This document shows, one piece after another, positions 7,243 to 14,000 of a DNA stretch of 26,956 bases. Origin of the DNA: Berkiella_A sp963976875 (GTDB taxonomy: Bacteria > Pseudomonadota > Gammaproteobacteria > Berkiellales > Berkiellaceae). A model generated the notes under the pieces. The model had not been told where the DNA came from. It worked only from the letters and a program-made list of their open reading frames with translations, and ran no database searches. Location: NCBI GenBank assembly GCA_963976875.1, contig CAXBML010000037.1, positions 1 to 26,956 on the forward strand, given 5' to 3'. The position numbers and the translations under genes are program-made. Every line of letters begins with the position of its first letter. Position 1 is the stretch's first letter.

Positions 7243-7383
7243 TTAATGAGAATGAGGATGTAAATGGTGCGAGGAAGTGAAATTAGAAAAAATTTGAGTT
7301 AAAACAATCATGTAAGGCGCGAGGGCTGACAAACAAGGACTTAACCAAGCTTTTTGGGGCGGATAATCGAACAATCTTTTCAC
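7243..7383 (-). CDS. Possible His-rich leader peptide or small protein (46 aa)
   Basis: A 46-codon reading frame in the symporter leader, from GTG 7383 to TAA 7243. GGGA lies 6 nt upstream of the GTG and could be an RBS. Its last eight codons read H-H-L-H-P-H-S-H, five His out of eight. The first part (V-K-R-L-F-D-Y-P-P-Q-K) is hydrophilic and the middle (A-P-Y-M-I-V-L-T-Q-I-F) hydrophobic. Leader peptides with runs of one amino acid act in attenuation of biosynthesis or transport operons, the his operon leader being the classic case. Here the ORF precedes two hairpins and a transporter. It may equally be an independent small membrane protein or chance. I do not recognise a homologue. No strong promoter is visible between it and the terminator hairpin at 7447-7477. 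Confidence 0.3.
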   Translation of the reverse strand: MKRLFDYPPQKAWLSPCLSALAPYMIVLTQIFSNFTSSHHLHPHSH

Positions 7384-7446
7384 AATATTTCCCAATTAAA
7401 TTTTTACGAATTTCTATGCTAGCAGTTCAAAAAAATAATAACAAGC

Positions 7447-7477
7447 CATCAGCCTTAAAATAATTTTAAGACTGATG
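7447..7477 (-). terminator. Terminator hairpin after the 7501-8247 gene
   Basis: A long inverted repeat: CATCAG at 7447-7452 pairs with CTGATG at 7472-7477, and CTTAAAAT at 7454-7461 pairs with ATTTTAAG at 7463-7470, with single mismatched bases between the blocks. On the reverse strand it follows the stop codon of the orphan gene by 23 bp and is trailed by TTGTTATTATTTTTTT, a good U-tract. On the forward strand TGTTTTTG follows, so it could work both ways. Confidence 0.7.
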
Positions 7478-7500
7478 TGTTTTTGAGTTGCCCCTTGTCA

Positions 7501-8247
7501 TTATTTGTTTTTTCTTCTTTTCGGCAGTTTACTCATGGTGTCAGACTCTGCCCGCATTTTGTCTTGAAGACTACCACCAATATCTGAGCTAGCGGCTTTG
7601 GCTTTTAGTCTTTCAGCGGCCTTGGAGCTAAAAATAGCAAATGCTTTAGCGCCAAGATTAACGGCTGATTGCTCTAATGATTCCTCATGTTTTTGGAATT
7701 CATCTGTATAAGCTTTGTTTTTATCAATACTAAAATAGTCTGCAACTTTGAGTAACGTTAAGCCAATGTTTTCAAATCCTCTAAAAATGGTTGTCAATAG
7801 ATAATTTCCGGCAGCCCCTTGTTTATTAAGTTTATTTTTATCCCTAGTGAGATCCTCGAATGCTCGATTGACTTCAACAAATGCCTTTTCAACAAAAGAG
7901 ACGGTGATATTATTTGGATTATCAATCATATCCTGTATTAAAGGTTGAATTTTGGCGGTATGTTCTAATGCATGATTTAATAGGTCTCGCATCCGTTCAT
8001 CTTCAAAGTTATCAGGAATCAAATCTTTAATTTGCAAAAATCCCATGTCTTCTAGATCAAGCCCAAGATCACTTACAAGACCTTCAAAGTTTCTTTCGAC
8101 AACAGTTAAATTAAGGGTACCATTAGCTTGAGCGTTATAACCATCTTGGTAGATTTTAATATATTCATTCAGTATTCGGATCCTGGTTAATAGTATATTC
8201 AATTCACGGTTGGCTTCTTTTTGCGTTTCTTCCGGTGTTGGCCTCAT
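7501..8247 (-). CDS. Unrecognised helical protein with basic C-terminus
   Basis: A 248-residue protein that I cannot assign to a family. It is charged and looks almost wholly alpha-helical, with heptad-like Leu/Ile spacing in residues 10-35 and 85-130, no signal peptide and no clear membrane segment. A somewhat hydrophobic stretch, L-L-T-T-I-F-R-G-F-E-N-I-G-L (about residues 149-162), lies in the middle. The last third is Ala/Lys/Ser-rich and ends S-K-L-P-K-R-R-K-N-K, a monopartite nuclear-localisation-like or nucleic-acid-binding cluster. The start is firm: AGAGG stands 5 nt before ATG 8247. It is a single-gene unit with its own terminator and diverges from the lipocalin-like gene. A secreted effector is one possible reading given its neighbours; a phasin-like or structural helical protein is another. 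Confidence 0.75.
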   Translation of the reverse strand: MRPTPEETQKEANRELNILLTRIRILNEYIKIYQDGYNAQANGTLNLTVVERNFEGLVSDLGLDLEDMGFLQIKDLIPDNFEDERMRDLLNHALEHTAKIQPLIQDMIDNPNNITVSFVEKAFVEVNRAFEDLTRDKNKLNKQGAAGNYLLTTIFRGFENIGLTLLKVADYFSIDKNKAYTDEFQKHEESLEQSAVNLGAKAFAIFSSKAAERLKAKAASSDIGGSLQDKMRAESDTMSKLPKRRKNK

Positions 8248-8424
8248 GATAACCTCTTATATTGGTTGGGACACTGTTGTTTTATTCGCCAAACCTGGAT
8301 AGACTCTGGTTTTGCGATATATATAGTTAAACATAGTATATTTTAGTACTTAATTTTGGATAAGCGTAAATATAGACAGTTATTTAACTATTTGATCATT
8401 ATGTTTAATATCAAGGAGTTTATA

Positions 8425-8841
8425 ATGGAACAATCTGATTTGAAGGGTAAATGGGAACTAATTTCTTGGACACACAAATCCATAAAAGATAATGTCATAC
8501 ATTTTCCATTTGGAATGCGACCCAAGGGACATATGGAATTTTCAGAAAATAAGTTTATGAGTTTTGCCCATAAAAATTTTAAGGCCATGGAATCTAGTGT
8601 TAAGATTAACAGCCCCCTATATGATGTTGCTGTATCAGAAATATCCACATCCGGTTCATATGAGTTGATGGGCAATAAAATTATGTTGCATTATGAAGAA
8701 TCTTCCATGCCTAGCCTAATACAGCAAAATAGAGAGCGAGCTATTTGGTTCGATGGTCATCAAACAATGGTTATCTCAGGTAATATGATGGTAGAAGGTC
8801 AAGAGTACTCTACCCATGCGACATTTATACGCGTCGTGTAA
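8425..8841 (+). CDS. Lipocalin-like domain protein
   Basis: A small beta-rich protein of 138 residues resembling the bacterial lipocalin-like domain family (the W-x-L-x-S-x type). Typical elements are L-K-G-K-W-E-L-I-S-W at the start, a G-M-R-P-K-G-H-M strand where the family usually has Y-G-x-x-P-x-G-x-L, then S-G-S-Y-E-L and the closing T-F-I-R-V strand. Family members probably bind small hydrophobic ligands or act as tailoring proteins; no function is certain. An in-frame ATG exists 69 bp upstream at 8356, but the perfect AAGGAG at 8413-8418 lies 6 nt before ATG 8425 and the family homology starts there, so 8425 is the start. No signal peptide, so it is probably cytosolic. It converges on the monooxygenase gene across a hairpin. 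Confidence 0.8.
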   Translation: MEQSDLKGKWELISWTHKSIKDNVIHFPFGMRPKGHMEFSENKFMSFAHKNFKAMESSVKINSPLYDVAVSEISTSGSYELMGNKIMLHYEESSMPSLIQQNRERAIWFDGHQTMVISGNMMVEGQEYSTHATFIRVV

Positions 8842-8846
8842 TATTT

Positions 8847-8876
8847 TGCTAGCAGGATGAAGAATGCCTGCTAGCA
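8847..8876. terminator. Bidirectional terminator hairpin
   Basis: A perfect 10-bp inverted repeat: TGCTAGCAGG at 8847-8856 and CCTGCTAGCA at 8867-8876, with a 10-nt loop. It lies centrally in the 45-bp gap between the convergent lipocalin-like and monooxygenase genes. The flanks are T-rich only modestly (ATATTTT on the left, ATTAATT on the right), so efficiency is uncertain, but position and symmetry suit a shared terminator. Confidence 0.65.
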
Positions 8877-8886
8877 TTAATTCGCA

Positions 8887-10200
8887 TTACATTCTCGCTT
8901 GCCGTTTAGGCGCCTGCTTATGATGTAACGCTTCGTTTTGCTCTAGCACATCTTTTTCTAATGATATAGTTGGTACAGTTGAATTTTTAGATTCAAAATA
9001 TGAAGGGGGTATTTCTTTCGGCGTTATGCTGTTGAGCAATGTCAAAGGATTTGAAGCGAGTAAAGTGCGCCAGCCTGCGACATTGAGAGGGCCTTTTATT
9101 CTAAAGAGCATATTTCTGACCGCGGCACCCCACCAACTACCTAACCATCTATTTAGTTTTGCCATTAATGCAAATGGTCCATCTGACGATTTAATTAACC
9201 ATTCGACCCTAGGTTGACGAAATTGTTGATATTCTTGTAGTGCTCTAGGGATGGAGTAGCATTTAAGCATTTTTGCTAAGGTTAATACATCCTCAAAGGC
9301 AGCCGCAGCGCCTTGTTGTAGCATAGGAGAACAGGCATTAGAGGCATCACCGACAAAAACAACACGCTTAGCATAAAAATTTGCGCCAGGGACAGATTTC
9401 AATCTGCCAGAAACAATATGTGTTTGATTATCCAATTTATTCAGCATTTCATTCCCTAATCCACCAAACTCAGAAAATGACTGTTGTATAAAGTCTATTA
9501 GATCTGATTTTGCATTCTTTGGAATAATGGTGGGGGCTTTTAAATGCGCATAAATATAAACTTGGTTGTCACTGATAGGGTATGTCATTAACAACTTACC
9601 TTGCGTGTCGCCAAATTGATATGTTGGTTGAATGTGCTTCGTAGGTGTATCCAGAATAAATCGCCAATTGAGTACGCCTAAGTCTTTTAATGGACCGTTA
9701 TGCTGGGCTTCTTTGGTTCTTAATTCAGAGTTAATGCCATCAGCGGCAATGACCAAATCAAAGTTTTGTTGTGTGCTATTATCCTGATTAAAAACAACAT
9801 TGGCACCATTATCTGTGTTCTCAATATGTGTGATAGAGGTGCCATACTGAATGGGAATGTTCATACCTTCCACGAGAATATTTCTGAGTGCTTGTCTGTC
9901 TAGAGCAACAAATTTATCTAGGTTTAATGGTGTCTCAAGTAATGAGGCTTGCGCAATGACTTTTTCGTTTGCATCTGTATAACGTATTTGATTAACCTGA
10001 TGAGCGATTGAATCAATTTGTGATCCTAGGCCTAATGTGCGCAACGCGGTGACAGCATTGGCAGGTAATGCAATGCCGGCGGACTTAATGCTCGGTTGTT
10101 TGCGTTTTTCGACTAAAGTAATTTCTATATTGGGTTCATCTTGCAATAACCTAGCCAGAGCTAAACCCGCTATACCGGCTCCAGAAATTAATACTTTCAT
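8887..10200 (-). CDS. FAD-dependent monooxygenase (PHBH-type)
   Basis: A flavoprotein hydroxylase/monooxygenase of the p-hydroxybenzoate hydroxylase fold, 437 residues. It shows the Rossmann motif G7-A-G9-I-A-G12 with E31 ending the second strand, the D101-R102 position in A-L-D-R-Q-A-L-R, the DG motif in V-I-A-A-D-G-I-N-S (150-158), and the second FAD motif G284-D285-A-S-N-A-C-S-P. These place FAD and NAD(P)H use beyond reasonable doubt; the substrate is not evident. The C-terminal 70 residues go beyond the core and end K-Q-A-P-K-R-Q-A-R-M, an unusually basic end. It starts at ATG 10200 with AGGTGA 3 nt upstream. It stands alone, back to back with the kinase gene across 183 bp. Nothing links it to a recognisable biosynthetic cluster. 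Confidence 0.9.
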   Translation of the reverse strand: MKVLISGAGIAGLALARLLQDEPNIEITLVEKRKQPSIKSAGIALPANAVTALRTLGLGSQIDSIAHQVNQIRYTDANEKVIAQASLLETPLNLDKFVALDRQALRNILVEGMNIPIQYGTSITHIENTDNGANVVFNQDNSTQQNFDLVIAADGINSELRTKEAQHNGPLKDLGVLNWRFILDTPTKHIQPTYQFGDTQGKLLMTYPISDNQVYIYAHLKAPTIIPKNAKSDLIDFIQQSFSEFGGLGNEMLNKLDNQTHIVSGRLKSVPGANFYAKRVVFVGDASNACSPMLQQGAAAAFEDVLTLAKMLKCYSIPRALQEYQQFRQPRVEWLIKSSDGPFALMAKLNRWLGSWWGAAVRNMLFRIKGPLNVAGWRTLLASNPLTLLNSITPKEIPPSYFESKNSTVPTISLEKDVLEQNEALHHKQAPKRQARM

Positions 10201-10323
10201 TTTTTCACCTAACTTTTTAATGTGTACTATTGTCTAAATTTTTGAGAAAGAGTTTATAAACAAGTTGAGCCACAAGCAAGTTTATTAGTTGATTAACAGA
10301 AAGTATTCCTATATTGAGTTAAA

Positions 10324-10352
10324 TTGATAGGTCGTTTAGTATACAGTATGAT
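10324..10352 (+). promoter_or_regulatory. Sigma70-type promoter of the kinase gene
   Basis: TTGATA at 10324-10329 and TATGAT at 10347-10352 are separated by exactly 17 bp, each one or two bases from the sigma70 consensus. Transcription would start near 10359, giving a leader of about 25 nt that contains the AGGG RBS at 10371-10375. Assignment is from sequence match and position only. Confidence 0.65.
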
Positions 10353-10383
10353 CTTAGGCAGTAAAATATAAAGGGATTGACAA

Positions 10384-12021
10384 ATGTTACAAGAAAGGAT
10401 GACGCTTAATCTTAGGGATATTAATGGTGTTAGCCAGTGCTTATTGTCCGATAAAGATATTAAGTATGCAAGAAAACAAGCCATTGATAAATTTCTCGAC
10501 ACTAAAGAGCCAGTGTCATCTTATATTTGTCGAAGAGGTTCTCAAATTTATCAGCTTGAATTGATTTGCATGCAAAATGCAGAGAAGGACTTTAGAGTTT
10601 TTGCCATTGATAAATCTAAAAAATTGGGTCAAGGTGCACAAGGGATTGTTTATTTATCTCAAGAATTACAAGATAAGCCATCTAATACAAGTGATCCGAT
10701 GAGTATTGTAAAAATATCTGAAAATCACGCCTCTTTTCCAGACTTTATTGTCGAGGAAAATATTCTAAAACATCTAGAACGATTTAAAGGTTCTACAGTT
10801 CTCCAGTTAGGGGGAGAGAAACCAATCTATTATCTGTTTAGCCAATTTTGCCCTGGAACTAATCTTTTAGATACATGCTACAAAAAACAACTGGGTAGAT
10901 TAGTAAAGAAAAAATTAGATCCCCTATTGACTATCAGGCTCATAAAAGTTGCATTGACAAAAGTAAATAAATTACACCAGAATTCTGGTGTCTTACATCG
11001 AGACTTGAAAACTGAAAATATAATCGTACATCAACATGAAAATGGGTTAGTTGAAGGGGAGGTGATAGATTTTGGTCGTTCCTGTTTAATCCAGCAATCC
11101 ACTAGAACGTTTTCTGGTACAATAGGATATCAAGCAAGAGAAACAACGCGCCCAAGACAAAAAAGACCAGTGCACAATTTACAGGCAGAGTATTTTTCTT
11201 TGGGAATTATTATGGCGGAGATTTTAACCAAACATAACTATCAAAGAGCGATAGCCAAGTATCTGAAAGAATGTGAGCGTATTAATGCACTGGTGCCACT
11301 ATCGATACATGATATTAGACGTGCCATGCCAGATGTGTTTTTTTCTAACCAAGATGAGCAGGAAAACTGGAAGTATCAAGTTACAAAAATGATACAATTT
11401 TTGACTCAGTCTAACCCCAATAAAAGACCAACCTATTTAGATATCTATAAAATGATTCAGCAAGTTAATATGCTTGAAGAGGAAATCAAGGAGCAACATC
11501 CGACCAAACCTTTTTCTGCAAGATTACATAGGACAGATAACTTTGGTGTTGCGCTTTCGCAAAGACCTAACTCCGTTCGGGAGCGTGAGCGTGAAAATGG
11601 CATGGTGTCCAATGGTTTAATCGAAGAGCTGAAAGCATTGTCATTGACGGGTAGTGTTTCTCCGCGGAGTGAATTAACTTATTCGGACTCTGCAGATTCA
11701 TCAGACTCATCGCCTCGTCGAACGCCAAGAGAGATGGCTGAAAAGTCTAGTACTATAGGTCATTTTCTTCTGCGCTTCAGCCCGAGACGCATGTCATCTG
11801 CTTCATCAGAAAGATCGCAGTCTCCGAGAAAACATGCAAGGCAACGTAGTCGCTCTGAAGGTTTGCCAAGGTTGAATATGAATGCTGTTGAAAGAGAGAA
11901 AATTATTCCTCATAAAATAATCATCACGCCGAGAACATCACCTAAAGAAGAAACTGAATCATATGAGGAGCATAAAATCGCTTCTCCTAGATTAAGCAGG
12001 CAGAATAAGAGGAAAAAATAA
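10384..12021 (+). CDS. Eukaryotic-type Ser/Thr protein kinase with SP/SR-rich tail
   Basis: Hanks-type kinase of 545 residues with all catalytic elements: glycine loop G82-Q-G84-A-Q-G87-I-V-Y, Lys110 in S-I-V-K, Glu124/125 in helix C, H205-R-D207-L-K209-T-E-N212, D229-F-G231, and G-T-I-G-Y-Q-A-R-E in place of the APE segment. It should be active. Residues 1-75 are an unrecognised N-terminal domain. There is no membrane segment and no PASTA domain, unlike PknB-type housekeeping kinases. From about residue 425 the protein is low-complexity and basic: seven [S/T]-P-R sites (S426, S443, T447, S466, S480, T515, S534), R-S-R-S and Q-R-S-R repeats, an acidic K-E-E-T-E-S-Y-E-E block (521-529), and the end N-K-R-K-K. 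Such a tail suggests a protein working in a eukaryotic host; translocation is inferred. Start: ATG 10384 with AGGG 8 nt upstream. Confidence 0.92.
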   Translation: MLQERMTLNLRDINGVSQCLLSDKDIKYARKQAIDKFLDTKEPVSSYICRRGSQIYQLELICMQNAEKDFRVFAIDKSKKLGQGAQGIVYLSQELQDKPSNTSDPMSIVKISENHASFPDFIVEENILKHLERFKGSTVLQLGGEKPIYYLFSQFCPGTNLLDTCYKKQLGRLVKKKLDPLLTIRLIKVALTKVNKLHQNSGVLHRDLKTENIIVHQHENGLVEGEVIDFGRSCLIQQSTRTFSGTIGYQARETTRPRQKRPVHNLQAEYFSLGIIMAEILTKHNYQRAIAKYLKECERINALVPLSIHDIRRAMPDVFFSNQDEQENWKYQVTKMIQFLTQSNPNKRPTYLDIYKMIQQVNMLEEEIKEQHPTKPFSARLHRTDNFGVALSQRPNSVRERERENGMVSNGLIEELKALSLTGSVSPRSELTYSDSADSSDSSPRRTPREMAEKSSTIGHFLLRFSPRRMSSASSERSQSPRKHARQRSRSEGLPRLNMNAVEREKIIPHKIIITPRTSPKEETESYEEHKIASPRLSRQNKRKK

Positions 12022-12094
12022 TATGCACTATAGCCAAAAACATTCGAAAGTGAAAAACAATGGCTTTTATGAAGTCGTGTATTCAGTATCAAGC

Positions 12095-12110
12095 ATCATT
12101 GTAAAATGAT
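12095..12110. terminator. Weak hairpin between kinase and hydrolase genes
   Basis: ATCATT (12095-12100), loop GTAA, AATGAT (12105-12110), in the 102-bp gap between convergent genes. The stem is only 6 bp and AT-rich, with no real T-run, so it is at best a weak bidirectional terminator. No better candidate was seen in the gap. Confidence 0.25.
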
Positions 12111-12123
12111 TACTTTAAATGTA

Positions 12124-13128
12124 TCACGACATTTGGATCGCGAGCTCTGTTATTTTATTAAGGTACTGCTGTTCCGATTCTATCATGGGGATATGTCCAG
12201 CATTTTGAATCGTCATAATGCGACTGTTTGGAATTAAATTTCGGATGGCTTCTGCTTGCCAAAGAGGTGTGATAGTGTCTTTATCCCCCCATATTATATT
12301 TGTTTTAAAATCAAAAGTTTGATATTGATTGGCGTTTGCGGTTAGATGATTGTCATCACTTAAAATAAAATGACGCAGCCAATCTCCTATATATAATATT
12401 TTTCCTTTAGTCTTTAATGGCTTTTGATACATTTTGGTTATTTTAGCCGTTACTGATTCTGTATTATAAACAAAAGAGCTTACCAAAAACTTGGTGAGTG
12501 GTGGGAAAATCCCAATAGCCGCCATTGTTTTTCTAATTTGAGCCTGCTGTAAAGCAAGCTTCAGCCATGTAGGCGGGGGAGGGATTGTGGTCATGTCATC
12601 TTGTATTCCAAACCCAAGGGCGACATTTACCAAAATTAATCCTTTCACGCGGTCTGGCATTTTAGTGGCTGTTGTCAACGTAGCTTGTCCGCCAAAAGAA
12701 TGGCCAACGAGTATTATATTATTTATATTGAGTTGATTTAAAACATTGATTATTCTTTCTGCTTGTTTAAACCGACCAAATTCAATAGCTTCATTATCAA
12801 TCGTTCGAGAGTAACCAAATGGCGGTAGATCGATGGCAACACTGTGGAAGCCTAAGTTGGATACCTTTTCCATTGTTGGCATCCATAATTGGCTCCAGGA
12901 GCCCGTGCCGTGTATAAATACGAATGTCGGCTTATCATTGAGTGTACCTTTTTGTTGTACGTAGATTCTTTCATTGTTTATGGATATGTACTCACCGGTG
13001 GTTGGCTCGTAGGAGAAATACTTTGTATTTATAAACGCAGTTGCTCTGATTAAAAATAATAATGCAAAAATCAAAGCAAATACGCCAATTATCGTATATG
13101 TAAAAAGTTTAGTTAATTTTGTTGTCAT
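12124..13128 (-). CDS. Membrane-anchored alpha/beta hydrolase
   Basis: A 334-residue alpha/beta-hydrolase-fold enzyme. Residues 10-30 form one hydrophobic helix without a cleavable-site pattern or lipobox, so the enzyme is probably anchored in the inner membrane with the domain outside. Fold elements: oxyanion segment F-I-H-G-T-G (71-76), nucleophile elbow G142-H-S144-F-G-G, acid D282 or D284 in W-G-D-K-D, and H312 in N-A-G-H-I-P. A complete Ser-Asp-His triad is therefore present. The substrate (ester, lactone or haloalkane-like) cannot be read from sequence. It lies 17 bp after the 284-residue unknown gene and is the last gene of a probable antiporter-unknown-hydrolase operon. RBS is poor (CCGG 5 nt or more upstream), consistent with reliance on upstream translation. 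Confidence 0.87.
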   Translation of the reverse strand: MTTKLTKLFTYTIIGVFALIFALLFLIRATAFINTKYFSYEPTTGEYISINNERIYVQQKGTLNDKPTFVFIHGTGSWSQLWMPTMEKVSNLGFHSVAIDLPPFGYSRTIDNEAIEFGRFKQAERIINVLNQLNINNIILVGHSFGGQATLTTATKMPDRVKGLILVNVALGFGIQDDMTTIPPPPTWLKLALQQAQIRKTMAAIGIFPPLTKFLVSSFVYNTESVTAKITKMYQKPLKTKGKILYIGDWLRHFILSDDNHLTANANQYQTFDFKTNIIWGDKDTITPLWQAEAIRNLIPNSRIMTIQNAGHIPMIESEQQYLNKITELAIQMS

Positions 13129-13145
13129 TTTTTACCGGTCATTAT

Positions 13146-14000
13146 TCATTTTACTTTAAAGCATATTTTTTCAATATCTGTAGATTCGTCATATAGCAAA
13201 GCTGTATGACTTCCTCGAATATAAGGGGTTAGCCAATTTTGCGCATGTTGTGATCGTGTTTGATTAATAAAATTGGTCAATGCAAAAAAAGAGGTTTTAT
13301 ATAGAGAAATACCAGTCATAATTTGTGCAACCGTTGTTGGAAGGTGATGTGTTTCACTATCATTTGTACTTGTGATGTCTGTACCACCATTGCCACCCGG
13401 GAAACGGGCGCATTCATTTTCCCAGAATAATAAATCTTCTTTTTGGGTTTTATCAAGTTTTAAATTAGTCAGTAAATATTGTATTTTTAAAGCTTGAAAT
13501 GTCTGGGGGAGGCAAAAATCAATTCCAGGAATAAACTGTAATATACTATCAGGTTTAATATTATTTTTAAATTGAATATGACGTAAAATATAGCCCAAAT
13601 ATCCTTTGCATAAGATGTTCTCCAGTATATGTTCTGAAGACCTATGTTCTTGGCAATATGTTTTCAATTCGGCAACACTCTGTGAGTTTAACCCTGAAGC
13701 AATGCCGGGGTGAAGAGAGTGGCTATGAGGATCAACGAAAATATGGCCAATAATTTCCGCTAATTGCACACACCAAAGGTTTATAATATCTTTATGGATG
13801 GCTGCATTGAGTGTTTCTAAGTGATTGCTGAGAGCGTCAGGTAAAAGTAGTGTCAGAATGTCACTGTTTGTATGATCCAGATGAGAAAAAGCATTTCGAG
13901 CTTGCTCAATTCTGAGCGGATTTGAGAGGGCGGAAAATGTAAACATCTTCCCAGTCCATATATGGTATAAATTTCTTCTAATCTGCGCTATTTTGGCCAT
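13146..14000 (-). CDS. Unrecognised 284-residue protein
   Basis: I do not recognise a family. The protein is 284 residues, mixed alpha-helical, without signal peptide or membrane segments. It is rich in His in two places (D-P-H-S-H-S-L-H-P near residue 90 and E-T-H-H-L-P near 216) and has a Gly-rich loop F-P-G-G-N-G-G-T-D near residue 200. The H-S-H-S-L-H-P cluster could bind metal, but no known catalytic motif is evident. Its ATG shares one base with the stop codon of the antiporter gene (TAATG at 13998-14002) and no Shine-Dalgarno sequence precedes it, so translation should depend on reinitiation after the antiporter. The hydrolase gene follows 17 bp later. Position suggests a partner of one of these two proteins, but no role can be given. 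Confidence 0.75.
   Translation of the reverse strand: MAKIAQIRRNLYHIWTGKMFTFSALSNPLRIEQARNAFSHLDHTNSDILTLLLPDALSNHLETLNAAIHKDIINLWCVQLAEIIGHIFVDPHSHSLHPGIASGLNSQSVAELKTYCQEHRSSEHILENILCKGYLGYILRHIQFKNNIKPDSILQFIPGIDFCLPQTFQALKIQYLLTNLKLDKTQKEDLLFWENECARFPGGNGGTDITSTNDSETHHLPTTVAQIMTGISLYKTSFFALTNFINQTRSQHAQNWLTPYIRGSHTALLYDESTDIEKICFKVK

Noticed and set aside
8356..8424. Upstream ATG 8356 for the lipocalin-like gene
   Set aside because: No RBS precedes it and the added 23 residues do not fit the domain; AAGGAG is placed for ATG 8425.
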